Origin: Halapricum desulfuricans
GTDB taxonomy: Archaea > Halobacteriota > Halobacteria > Halobacteriales > Haloarculaceae
DNA length: 64,000 nucleotides
NCBI RefSeq assembly: GCF_017094525.1
Contig: NZ_CP064788.1
Coordinates: 1,349,030 to 1,413,029, forward strand
Reading direction: 5' to 3'
Both the position numbers and the translations under genes were made by a program. Under the pieces are notes generated by a model, which was not told the origin of the DNA, did no database searches, and saw only the letters and a program-made list of their open reading frames with translations. Below, one piece after another: positions 25,337 through 33,015 of the stretch; position 1 is the stretch's first letter, and each line of letters opens with the position of its first letter.

Positions 25337-25825
25337 CTACGGGGACGTCGAAACGTTCTCCAGGCGGAGGGCGGTCAACTCCACGTACCGGTTTCCGGTC
25401 GGACAGAGCTCAGGCTGGCCGGGATCGGACCCGTACCACTCGACTGTGACCCGATCCGGCCCGGAGAGTTCGAACCCGATATCACCGGGCGGAACCGTAA
25501 CCGAATCGCCGCGAGACAGCGTCTCGTCGTCGCTGATCCACTCGCGACTGGCCGCGTCCGGGCTGGTTGCGCTGCGAACCGAGACGACGATCCGGTCGGT
25601 CCCCGGACCGCCGACCGTGTCCTTGCCGACGTACGTCGCCGTGACGGCCGAGCCGTTCGTGGAGACGGTAAACTCGGCGGTCGGCGCTTCGACCGTCCCG
25701 GTCCCGCCACAGGGTGCGCCGGGGACGACGAACAGTCCGGCGTACGCGAGCACGACGCCCCCGAGGAGGAGCGCGACCGGGCCGAAGACGACGACGGCCC
25801 AGCGCCGACCTGTGACCTCTGCCAT
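25337..25825 (-). CDS. Membrane-anchored extracellular protein of unknown function
   Basis: A 162-residue protein starting MAEVTGRRWAVVVFGPVALL. One N-terminal membrane segment is followed by a beta-rich extracellular domain ('VEAPTAEFTVSTNGSAVTAT', 'DRIVVSVRSATSPDAASREW') with two cysteines. The ATG at 25825 puts a short basic stretch directly before the membrane helix, as expected for an N-in, C-out protein. It runs in the same direction as the Dna2-like gene, and its start lies 83 bases from the divergent gene at 25908. Confidence 0.7.
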   Translation of the reverse strand: MAEVTGRRWAVVVFGPVALLLGGVVLAYAGLFVVPGAPCGGTGTVEAPTAEFTVSTNGSAVTATYVGKDTVGGPGTDRIVVSVRSATSPDAASREWISDDETLSRGDSVTVPPGDIGFELSGPDRVTVEWYGSDPGQPELCPTGNRYVELTALRLENVSTSP

Positions 25826-25907
25826 CGGTAGTGGTTCGCCCGCAGTGGCAAAGAACGCGCCGGTTCCGATCGACATGTTCATTCTCCGTCAGACACAACC
25901 CTCGAGT

Positions 25908-26453
25908 ATGCGCGTTCGTGACTGGCAGGACATCCTCGAAGACGTCGTCGAGAACGACAACAATCCCGACCAGTGGCGAGCGGTCGGCGGCGACCGCCGA
26001 TCCGGCATCGGCGAGGACCTGTATCTCGCCCACCCCTCCACGGGCGTCTACCAGCTGAAGACCTACGCGAAAAACCCCTACGAGGTCGAGGGGGTCGGCA
26101 CGCAGGTCGCCCGGCGGATCGACGACGAGATCGATCCGCTGTTCCCCGAGGAGGGCAGCGGGCTGTTCGGCGTCCAGCAACCGATCGAAGACGAACGCGA
26201 GGCCGAACAGAAGGCGAAGGATCTGGAGACGGTACTCGAAACCCACGCCGACGCCCCGACGACGCCCGAAGCGCTGTTCGAAGACCTCATGGAAACACTC
26301 GACAGCCCGGCCTACGGCCCGATGGAGTTCGACACGCACGGCCGTCCCGACTCGATGACTGACCTCACCGACACCTTCGAGGAAGCGGAAGAGCTGCTCG
26401 ATGCCGAACTCGAAGACCTCATCGACGAGGGCGTGACGCGCGGCTTCCAGTGA
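25908..26453 (+). CDS. Haloarchaeal protein of unknown function
   Basis: A 181-residue acidic soluble protein starting MRVRDWQDILEDVVENDNNP. It contains 'DLYLAHPSTGVYQLKTYAKN', then long helical acidic segments ('EDEREAEQKAKDLETVLETH', 'FEEAEELLDAELEDLIDEGV'). I recognise it only as a conserved haloarchaeal hypothetical. The very long open frame upstream is the shadow of the Dna2-like gene, and the start follows the divergent gene. A palindromic element lies just downstream. Confidence 0.72.
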   Translation: MRVRDWQDILEDVVENDNNPDQWRAVGGDRRSGIGEDLYLAHPSTGVYQLKTYAKNPYEVEGVGTQVARRIDDEIDPLFPEEGSGLFGVQQPIEDEREAEQKAKDLETVLETHADAPTTPEALFEDLMETLDSPAYGPMEFDTHGRPDSMTDLTDTFEEAEELLDAELEDLIDEGVTRGFQ

Positions 26454-26471
26454 CGAGCGGTTGTATTCACT

Positions 26472-26554
26472 GATAGTGATCGTTGTACCGATTTACCGGT
26501 GCGACCGCACGGCTTCGTGCGGTCGACCCGAGACAGACGTACAACGGCCACGCT
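26472..26554. repeat. Palindromic element, copy D1 (about 83 bp)
   Basis: It begins ATAGTGATCGTTGTACC and ends with an imperfect reverse complement (GTACAACGGCCACGCT). The inner hairpin is perfect: GACCGCACG, a short loop, CGTGCGGTC. It lies 18 bases after the stop of the preceding gene and shares most of its right half with copies D2 and D3. Confidence 0.8.
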
Positions 26555-26662
26555 GAAACGACGGTGCAACCGACATTTTGAAGGTGTGATCTGCTAGACT
26601 CTCAACCGGTTCGCGCTGCGGGGCCGTCTCATCGACGAGTCGCGTGCGCGGCAGGAGAACAG

Positions 26663-27418
26663 ATGTCACAGAATATATTCACGACACGGCAACACTGGTG
26701 GAACGACGGGCTGCCCGACGGCGTGCCAGTAGGCTCTTCGATAGTTATCACGGGGCCCGGCGGCACGGGCAAGCCGATCCTGGCACTCGGATTCGTCGCC
26801 TCCTGGATCGAGGCCGGTGGTAGCGTGATAGTTGCGCCGTTGCAGTTCCCCGACCCAGCGTTCGTCAACGGTATTTTGAACGATCTCTACGGACTCGATC
26901 CCGGCGCCCACGAGCGGAGCCTCACTCACGTGGCGTTGGATCCGGAAGCTGACGGTCTTGAGCAGCGAGCGGACGGTCAGCTGACGGCAGATCTGGTCCG
27001 GCCCGACAACTGGGATCGGCTCCTGAAGACCGCCTCGCCGGCAGTCGAAGACGGGCCCGGCGTGTTGCTATTCTCGACGGCACTGAACCTGCCGTTGCTC
27101 TCGCCGTCCTATGCGGAATCGTTGCTCGATCAGTTCGAAACGTTGTTCGACGACGAGTCGCTCACGACGCTGTTCTGTGTCTCTCGATCGATGATCGAAA
27201 CCCGCGCTCGAGATGTCGAGTCGATGGCTGACGTGCTGGTCGAAGCCAGCGTTGAGAGCGACCCCAAACGACTGCAGTTGCAGGTCGTTCGGGCGCCGGA
27301 TGTCGCATCCGCATCCGAAACGATCGAGACACCGTTCGCGCCGGACGAACTGGCTACGATCGAAGAACTGGCCGACGAATATCGCGTCACACCGGTTCAG
27401 ACGATCCGAGATATCTGA
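26663..27418 (+). CDS. KaiC/RecA-like ATPase with altered Walker A
   Basis: A 251-residue RecA-superfamily protein. The P-loop region reads 'SIVITGPGGTGKPILALGFV': a proline takes the place of the usual Thr/Ser after the invariant Lys. Strands and helices continue as in single-domain KaiC-like proteins ('GVLLFSTALNLPLLSPSY', 'LTTLFCVSRSMIETRARDV'). Haloarchaea have many such proteins, often tied to signalling or motility. ATP hydrolysis may be weakened by the substitution. No partner gene is adjacent. Confidence 0.75.
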   Translation: MSQNIFTTRQHWWNDGLPDGVPVGSSIVITGPGGTGKPILALGFVASWIEAGGSVIVAPLQFPDPAFVNGILNDLYGLDPGAHERSLTHVALDPEADGLEQRADGQLTADLVRPDNWDRLLKTASPAVEDGPGVLLFSTALNLPLLSPSYAESLLDQFETLFDDESLTTLFCVSRSMIETRARDVESMADVLVEASVESDPKRLQLQVVRAPDVASASETIETPFAPDELATIEELADEYRVTPVQTIRDI

Positions 27419-27773
27419 GTATAAATAATTATGGTTTACAGATACACAGCGTGCGACCCAATAACGAGGGAATAATTGGAAAGAAAGCCAATATTCCGCA
27501 CGTTTGTCTGTGGCTTGCGGCCAATTCTCACACAACGCTTTTACTGGACTGAAACTATTATTCATGTATGGACTCCGTCAGTCCCACCGGCCGAACGGGC
27601 AGCAGCGTCGAGATGCAGCTTGCGGACCCGTGTTCGGAGACATTTTGCAAAATGGTGGGAACTAATGGCTCGACAAACTGGACGGAGTTCGCACACGGAT
27701 TTCGTGCTCGACCACGGTATCGTCGACGTGTGCGTGAATCCCCACGGGCCACGGGAGACGGCCGCCTAGCCTG
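27419..27773. other. Intergenic region without a convincing gene
   Basis: The first 150 bases are AT-rich (GTATAAATAATTATGG at the start). A perfect 14-bp palindrome CATTTTGCAAAATG lies at 27641-27654. A 34-codon ORF (27665-27769, MARQTGRSSHTDFVLDHGIV) ends 4 bases before the next start. It may be a tiny upstream peptide, but nothing beyond its position supports it. Confidence 0.4.
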
Positions 27774-28619
27774 ATGAGCAGTTCCCAACATCCGATCGCG
27801 CTCGCCATCGAGCGACAGGTCGGGGGTGCGACCCGACTGCTGGCGACGGTCATGTGGCTCCCGCTAGTCGACGGTGTGTTCCCCGCGCTCGTGCTTGCGG
27901 GTGCGATCGACGGCGTCGGCGGTATCTTCGAGGTCGGACTGCTCGTCTTCGGCGGCAGTGCGACCGTCGCGGTCATCCTCGCTGACATGGACGGCGGCCC
28001 GCACGAGCAGGCTCCGAAAGTCTTTGCCGTCGGGGCCGTGCTCGTCGTCGTCGCCGGGATCGAGGCCGCGCTCGCGCCGACCATCCAGAGCCTGCTCGAT
28101 CTCCAGACCTTTCAGCGGTTCGCGGCCGTCGTGATCCTCGCGGTCGCCGCAAAGACCGCGAGTTCCCGTCTCGGGGAGCTGCTTCCCCGCCCCGCGATGA
28201 TCGTCGCGCTCGGGTTGCTCGCGAGTCTCGAACCCGCCAGCGCGACGCTCGCGTTCTCGACCGATCCCGGACTCGTCGTTCGCGGTGTCGCCGCCGGGCT
28301 GGTCGGCGCGACCTTCGCGTTGCTGGTCGCGCTCGCGGGCCCGGTCCTGCGCGGAATGGTCGATCTCGATCGGTTCCGGTTCGGGAGTGCGGTCGCGCTC
28401 GGGATGCTCCCGCTGTCGATATTCGGGCTCGTCCCCGGCGACGCCCCGATCGCGCTCGTCGTGCTGGCGCTGACGGCACTGCTCGCGTTCGACCCCGACA
28501 GTACCGACAAGCGCGCCTCCGAACCGGCGATCACCGACGGCAGCGGGCCTCGTGACGACGAGCGCGACGAAGTCGGCGACAGTGACTCCGACGAGCAGCA
28601 TCGTGCCCCATGGCTATAG
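27774..28619 (+). CDS. DUF5794 multi-pass membrane protein
   Basis: A 281-residue protein with about seven hydrophobic helices (for example 'ALVLAGAIDGVGGIFEVGLL', 'VFAVGAVLVVVAGIEAALAP', 'IVALVVLALTALLAF'-like near the end) and an acidic cytoplasmic tail. It matches the haloarchaeal DUF5794 family, which is normally followed by DUF5795, as here. Function unknown. The start is MSSSQHPIALAIERQVGG. Confidence 0.85.
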   Translation: MSSSQHPIALAIERQVGGATRLLATVMWLPLVDGVFPALVLAGAIDGVGGIFEVGLLVFGGSATVAVILADMDGGPHEQAPKVFAVGAVLVVVAGIEAALAPTIQSLLDLQTFQRFAAVVILAVAAKTASSRLGELLPRPAMIVALGLLASLEPASATLAFSTDPGLVVRGVAAGLVGATFALLVALAGPVLRGMVDLDRFRFGSAVALGMLPLSIFGLVPGDAPIALVVLALTALLAFDPDSTDKRASEPAITDGSGPRDDERDEVGDSDSDEQHRAPWL

Positions 28620-28674
28620 TCGCGTTGTCGCCGTCGAGCGACAGTCTTAGGAGTTTGCTTGCCCTGGCAGGTGT

Positions 28675-28902
28675 ATGAGCGAAAACCGCGTCGTCCAGGG
28701 GCGGATGGTCACCCCGAAGCGACTGGCCGAACTGATTGAAGGGGAGAGCGTTATGGACGCCGAAGCGATCGAAGACGCCGATCGCGCCTGTCCGGAGTGT
28801 GGCGGTGACGTCATCTCGGTCGGGTACATGCTCTCTGTCACCTCGTTTGTCACCGGATACAAATGCCAGGACTGCGACTGGGCGGCGACCGACGACGAAT
28901 GA
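28675..28902 (+). CDS. DUF5795 zinc-ribbon protein
   Basis: A 75-residue protein starting MSENRVVQGRMVTPKRLAEL. It has a zinc ribbon made of 'CPECGGDVISVGYM' and 'YKCQDCDW'. It is encoded 55 bases after its usual partner DUF5794. The ribbon suggests nucleic-acid or protein binding; no function is established. Confidence 0.85.
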   Translation: MSENRVVQGRMVTPKRLAELIEGESVMDAEAIEDADRACPECGGDVISVGYMLSVTSFVTGYKCQDCDWAATDDE

Positions 28903-28965
28903 TCGCCACCCGAAGACGAGGGGAATCGAAATCCCTTTAGGGGAATTGTGCTTACGGGTGGATGC

Positions 28966-29144
28966 GGGGTCGTGGCCAAGCCCGGCATGGCGACTGACTC
29001 CAGAGGCACTGACGCCCGGGACGAAACTCCAGACTGATATACTGAGCGACCGACTGATCATCGGTCGCGCTGATGACCCTCTGGAGTTCCGAGGCGTCTA
29101 CCGGAGATATCAGTCGATCGGGGGTTCAAATCCCTCCGACCCCA
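28966..29144 (+). tRNA. tRNA-Trp (CCA) with an intron carrying C/D-box motifs
   Basis: Acceptor arms GGGGTCG and CGACCCC pair; discriminator A is at 29144. The anticodon half-arm GACTGACTCCA is separated from its partner TCAGTC by an intron of about 105 bases placed after the anticodon. The sequence follows the known haloarchaeal tRNA-Trp precursor closely. The intron contains box C (TGATGA, 29071-29076) and CTGA boxes, matching the established role of this intron as a cis-acting C/D guide RNA for 2'-O-methylation of the tRNA. The 3' end is the attachment site of the provirus that follows. Confidence 0.95.
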
Positions 29145-29146
29145 CT
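29132..29146 (+). other. attL of the provirus
   Basis: CCCTCCGACCCCACT covers the T-arm and acceptor 3' strand of tRNA-Trp and the first two bases after it. An exact copy at 41131-41145 marks the other end. Integration therefore rebuilds a complete tRNA gene. Confidence 0.88.
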
Positions 29147-29213
29147 GCGATTATCACTCTATCTTATCGTTTCTTAGAGGTGTCTCTCGGAACCATCCAG
29201 CGGGGTGGTCGGC

Positions 29214-29441
29214 GTGAGCCAGGCCGTCCCTCAGGGGAAAGAACTCCCCGAGACGGTCGTTCGGAACCGCTCGCAGTACGCGAAGACGCTGCACCGTCGA
29301 GATCCCGACGCTGACGAGCCGCGGCCAGCGTGTCCGACGCGCAAGTCTGAACACGACTACACGGAAGTTCCGACGGCCGCCTACCGGCCGCACTACAAGC
29401 TCTGCCAGAACCCAGAGTGCTTCGGGGGTGAGTGGCGGTGA
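29214..29441 (+). CDS. Small viral zinc-finger-like protein
   Basis: A 75-residue protein from a GTG at 29214 (an in-frame GTG also exists at 29205). It has one cysteine in 'RPACPTRKSEHDY' and the pair 'LCQNPEC' near the C-terminus, enough for a zinc site with the His. It is the first gene of the left arm. In the excised circle its GTG would overlap the stop of the ORF that spans the att site. It overlaps the next gene by 4 bases (GTGA). Confidence 0.6.
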   Translation: MSQAVPQGKELPETVVRNRSQYAKTLHRRDPDADEPRPACPTRKSEHDYTEVPTAAYRPHYKLCQNPECFGGEWR

Positions 29442-29590
29442 CCGAGTTCGTCCGGGCCAGCCGTCTGTACGACGCGCAAGCGAGCGAGCGCGTCGAGTGG
29501 GACTGGTCGAAGATGCAGCCGCTCGCGGTGAGCCAGCAGCGCGTCAAACGCGCCGTTGAAACCGTCGAAACGGGGGGTGGGAAACAGTGA
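29438..29590 (+). CDS. 50-residue viral ORF
   Basis: A GTG start at 29438 overlaps the previous stop (GTGA). The peptide begins MTEFVRASRLYDAQASERVE, includes 'WDWSKMQPLAVSQQRVKRAV' and ends TGGGKQ. It is helical and mixed-charge with no known motif. The overlap at both ends (again GTGA at 29587) is the reason to accept it. Confidence 0.55.
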   Translation: MTEFVRASRLYDAQASERVEWDWSKMQPLAVSQQRVKRAVETVETGGGKQ

Positions 29591-29757
29591 ACGGGGGAAC
29601 ACCCACGCACGGTGGGGATTCCCGTCGGACGATGAACTTCGGCGGGCAGACACTGGGGGGTGACACCAACAGAGTGGGGGAGAGTTGGTATCGGCAGCCC
29701 GCCATCCGGTGCTCAGTTCTCCGAAACTGTAAATGTATTGGGGGTGTACCCACGTGA
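29587..29757 (+). CDS. 56-residue viral ORF
   Basis: It runs from the GTG at 29587, overlapping the previous stop, to the TGA at 29755-29757, where the start of the replication gene overlaps it in turn. The peptide begins MNGGTPTHGGDSRRTMNFGG and ends with a cysteine cluster 'CSVLRNCKCIGGVPT'. Without the exact overlap chain I would not have called it. Confidence 0.45.
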   Translation: MNGGTPTHGGDSRRTMNFGGQTLGGDTNRVGESWYRQPAIRCSVLRNCKCIGGVPT

Positions 29758-31511
29758 GCCGGCACGTCAAACCCGCGCCCCACGAGGGCGACGTCCGGTT
29801 CACCTTCGGCGTACATCCGAAAGAACACGTCACCGATCACGGGCTCGCGCCCTACTACGCGATGGACAGTCTCATCAAAGAGTGGGGCGATCGCTGGGAG
29901 ACCGAGGGCAAACCCGCCGAAGAGATCCAGTTCCAGGGCGAGACCTGGGCCACTTGTTTCGACTACTCGAAGAGCGGGCTCGATCCCTGGGACAACCCCG
30001 ACTTCGAGCTCGAGCAGGTGCGCGAGTTCCAGTTCTATTTCGTCTCGAAGGACTCGCCGACCTACGAGGGCGTCCGCGCCGATCGCGACAAGCGCGTGAA
30101 GGGCGGGACGATCACCGTCCGCCCCCGCTGGCCCGATCTCCGCTCGGACGGCGAGCCGGTCTCGGTGCCGGACTACGGCGCGCCATACATCGACGTCCAA
30201 GTGCAGGCGTCGAACATTCCCCACGAGACGTATCTGACGCTCGTGAAGCGCGTGATGGACGCCTACGGGATTCACAGCCGGTACTTCGATCACCCACACC
30301 CAGACAGCCACATCGACGACCTGGCGTACTACGTGCGCCTGAAGCGATCCGAGAGCGGGCCGCTATACGCACCGGACGGGCCAATCGCGCGAGCGCACAC
30401 GCTGATTCAGGGCGATCGCTCGGGGTATCGCAAGCACGTCGAAAACCACACGAAAATCCCCGGCTACTACGTCACCGCGACAGTCGAAGACGAGAAGGCC
30501 GGCGAACTGGTTCGCGGTCACTCTCTCGGGAAGGAACTGAAGCACTACTACCCCGAGGAACCCCAGCAGTACGCGCCGGACGAGGCGCCGTATCACCCGA
30601 AGTTCGAAGTCTCCTATCAGACCAGCCGGACCGACCAGACCGTGCGATGGGACGATCTCGAGGATGCCCGGCGCGAGCTCGAGGAGACGATCCTGAACTC
30701 CCTCGAATGGGCCGGGCTCGCGACGACCGCCGCGAGTGACGCGTTCGTCGAGTTCGATCCGTACTGGGATGTCGTCAACACCCACAAGTCTCGGAAGCTC
30801 GTGAAGTGTCCCCTGCCGGAGATCGAAGACGAGCAGGAACACCGCGTGATGCAACTCTGGGGAGACATGACCGAGGCCGACCGGGACGTCACCGAACTGC
30901 TGCTGACCGACGGCGGGAAGGTCTCTCCCCAGGAGGCCGCCGAGAAGACGGGCAACACCTACCGAACGATCCGCGAGGTGACGAACCGAATGGAGGGGTT
31001 GATCCGGCACACCTACGGCGAGTTAGAACTTGAGTCGAAGAAGATCCAGCAGGAACTGTTGAAGCGAGTGCGCGCGGCGGGCGATCGCTTCGAGCAGGAG
31101 ATCGGGAGCGCCGCGATGGAGCTGGCTGACGTCGCCGAAGAACGCGCCCGTGACGCGTGGAGTCGCCTGCGACGCGAGTACGCGATTAGTTCCGTCGATC
31201 GCGATGACTGCCGGAAACTCCTGAAGGTCGGCTACCAGCCGGCCGATCGGGAGGAGGCGCGGAATATCCTGCGGGAGATCAAGACGACCTACCAGGAGCA
31301 CGTCGAGTCGATCATGGCCGGCGTCCACGTCGTCGTGACGCTGGCCGACGGAACGCGTCGACGAGTTCGTGACCTCGAGCAGGCGTTCCAGAAGTCCGTC
31401 GAGAGCCAGCAGCGCGAAGCACGTCACAACCAGCAGGCGCGGGAGATCTTCGACTTCGAAGCGTGGAAGGCCGCCGGGTGTCCGCCGGCCGATGAGTGGG
31501 ACACCGGGTAG
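29754..31511 (+). CDS. Putative replication-initiation protein of the provirus (beta-pleolipovirus type)
   Basis: A 585-residue protein starting at the GTG at 29754 (MSRHVKPAPHEGDVRFTFGV). The N-terminal 330 residues are a beta/alpha domain with 'PYIDVQVQASNIPHETYLTL' and 'YDHPHPDSHIDDL'-like sequence ('YFDHPHPDSHIDDLAYYVRL'). A winged-helix region follows ('LTDGGKVSPQEAAEKTGNTY', 'RTIREVTNRMEGLIRHTYGE'), then long coiled-coil helices. Large proteins of this kind occupy the replication-gene position in SNJ2- and HRPV-3-like viruses. No rolling-circle HUH motif or polymerase motif is visible. The role is inferred from position and the DNA-binding fold. Confidence 0.65.
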   Translation: MSRHVKPAPHEGDVRFTFGVHPKEHVTDHGLAPYYAMDSLIKEWGDRWETEGKPAEEIQFQGETWATCFDYSKSGLDPWDNPDFELEQVREFQFYFVSKDSPTYEGVRADRDKRVKGGTITVRPRWPDLRSDGEPVSVPDYGAPYIDVQVQASNIPHETYLTLVKRVMDAYGIHSRYFDHPHPDSHIDDLAYYVRLKRSESGPLYAPDGPIARAHTLIQGDRSGYRKHVENHTKIPGYYVTATVEDEKAGELVRGHSLGKELKHYYPEEPQQYAPDEAPYHPKFEVSYQTSRTDQTVRWDDLEDARRELEETILNSLEWAGLATTAASDAFVEFDPYWDVVNTHKSRKLVKCPLPEIEDEQEHRVMQLWGDMTEADRDVTELLLTDGGKVSPQEAAEKTGNTYRTIREVTNRMEGLIRHTYGELELESKKIQQELLKRVRAAGDRFEQEIGSAAMELADVAEERARDAWSRLRREYAISSVDRDDCRKLLKVGYQPADREEARNILREIKTTYQEHVESIMAGVHVVVTLADGTRRRVRDLEQAFQKSVESQQREARHNQQAREIFDFEAWKAAGCPPADEWDTG

Positions 31512-31905
31512 CGCCGCGCCCCGGATAGAGGCATCTCTCTCATTTTTACTTTATTTCGTGTTTTAGACGTTGTATAGTGGGTGAACCCCGCGTTTCGCGC
31601 GGCTGGGGATCTCGCTGACGCTCGCCCCCAGCCGCGCGACCAAGGGGAAACCCGGAAAGCAAGTTTCCGGTTTCCCCTTAGTCGTGTGGCTAAGGCCACC
31701 TCACCAAAATACACCGCCCACCTCTGGCGGAGCCAGCGCGAAAAATTTTGACCCCCACCTTTCTCTCGAGATCTCCCCCGGATCCCACTCTCGGCAGAAC
31801 CCTATTCAGAAAGATCTCTCTCACCGCCTCGTATTGTATAGGTATATCCTGCGTTCCGGGTGCGGGTGAACGTGAACGCGGCCGCGCCGTACTGCGGCCG
31901 CGCGG
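31512..31905. terminator. Convergent intergenic region with two strong hairpins
   Basis: It lies between the ends of the rightward replication genes and the leftward structural genes. Hairpin one pairs CGCGCGGCTGGGG near 31597 with CCCCAGCCGCGCG near 31632. Hairpin two pairs AAGGGGAAACC...GGAAA with TTTCC...GGTTTCCCCTT (about 31643-31680). A GC-rich repeat of GCGGCCGCG lies near 31880. T-rich tracts precede the first hairpin. Termination from both sides is the simplest role; a replication origin is also possible. No gene seen. Confidence 0.55.
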
Positions 31906-33015
31906 TTACGCGGTTGGGTCGTTTACCAGATCGCGGTGTTGACCCTCGCGCCATTCAGAGACGCGATCGGACACCCAGCCAGCAGAGTAGCCCGCGATAT
32001 CGCCCGCTTCACGGTAGGAGACGCCAGCATCGTCCGTCCAGGGTTTCACCGCCCGGATCGCCGTCGCGATTGCCATGTCTCGCGTCGTGTCCTGATCGTC
32101 GCTGTCGTCGTCTTCGCTGTCCTCGAGGGTCACTTCGAACTGTGACGCCTCGTGTTCGTCGTAGTCTTCGGGCGTGTCCGTGACGCCCTGGTACTCGGCT
32201 GCTTTGTCGAGTCGATCGCGACCGCCTTCGCTTTCGTAGATCACCATGCGGCCGGGATCGCGACGAGACGGTTTCTCTGCGACCAGCGTGGCGAGTCGCC
32301 GGATCGGCGCGCCCGTGTCCGACCGCTCGTGGCCGACGATCATGACCGAGCCCTGTTTGGCGTAGCGGTCGCCGTCCTGCTTTTTCCGGACCATTTTCAG
32401 ATCCTTCGCGAACTTGTTGGTTCCCTCGGTGTCCTGGCCTTTCGTGGTCAGCGTCTGCGAACCCTCGTCGATCAACCCTAAGACCTGGCCGCGGTGATCC
32501 TGCATGGCGTCCAAGAGCTCATCGCTGGTCGTGACGGCGACGTCGGTGCCGTCCCACTCGTGGATATTCGAGACGACGATCCCGTTCGTGAGTGCTTTCC
32601 AGATCCGCGCGGCGTCGAGCGCGAGCGCGGTCTTGCCCGCGCCCGGCGGCCCGTTCACGAGCGCGATGGACCCTTCGAGCGCGAGCGTTCGTGCGACGCG
32701 CATCTTCGCCTCGTCGCCGTCCTTACTGTGATCGACTAGGCCGACCGTGAACTGCATCTGCGAAACGTTGCCCTCGTCGACCGCCTGGTTGACTGTCTCC
32801 GTGCCGGACGGCTGGACGAGATCTTGATACGCCTCCGAGTCTTGAATGTCGCCGTCAGTCGCGAGCGCCAGCAGATTCAGGACTTGGAGCCGCCGTTCGT
32901 CATGGACGAGTCCCGCGTGCGGGTAGGCTTCCGAGGTATCCGAGAGATCGACTTTCTTGAGTCGTTCTCGGAGGTTCGCCGCCGCATACGCTTCCTGTTC
33001 GTTGCTATTGCTCAT
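31906..33015 (-). CDS. Viral P-loop ATPase (pleolipovirus VP8-like)
   Basis: A 369-residue protein. Walker A is 'LVNGPPGAGKTALALDAARI' and Walker B 'VLGLIDEGSQT'. 'IVGHERSDTGAPIRRLATLV' follows, then an acidic linker and a C-terminal helix-turn-helix ('VSYREAGDIAGYSAGWVSDR'). The ATPase is the last gene of the conserved pleolipovirus block and may act in packaging or assembly (inference). It overlaps the upstream gene by 11 bases. Confidence 0.8.
   Translation of the reverse strand: MSNSNEQEAYAAANLRERLKKVDLSDTSEAYPHAGLVHDERRLQVLNLLALATDGDIQDSEAYQDLVQPSGTETVNQAVDEGNVSQMQFTVGLVDHSKDGDEAKMRVARTLALEGSIALVNGPPGAGKTALALDAARIWKALTNGIVVSNIHEWDGTDVAVTTSDELLDAMQDHRGQVLGLIDEGSQTLTTKGQDTEGTNKFAKDLKMVRKKQDGDRYAKQGSVMIVGHERSDTGAPIRRLATLVAEKPSRRDPGRMVIYESEGGRDRLDKAAEYQGVTDTPEDYDEHEASQFEVTLEDSEDDDSDDQDTTRDMAIATAIRAVKPWTDDAGVSYREAGDIAGYSAGWVSDRVSEWREGQHRDLVNDPTA

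Noticed and set aside
25191-25907. N-terminal 239-residue extension of the 25908 gene
   Set aside because: It overlaps the starts of two minus-strand genes and has Ser/Pro/Thr-rich shadow composition; the ATG at 25908 fits the divergent arrangement.
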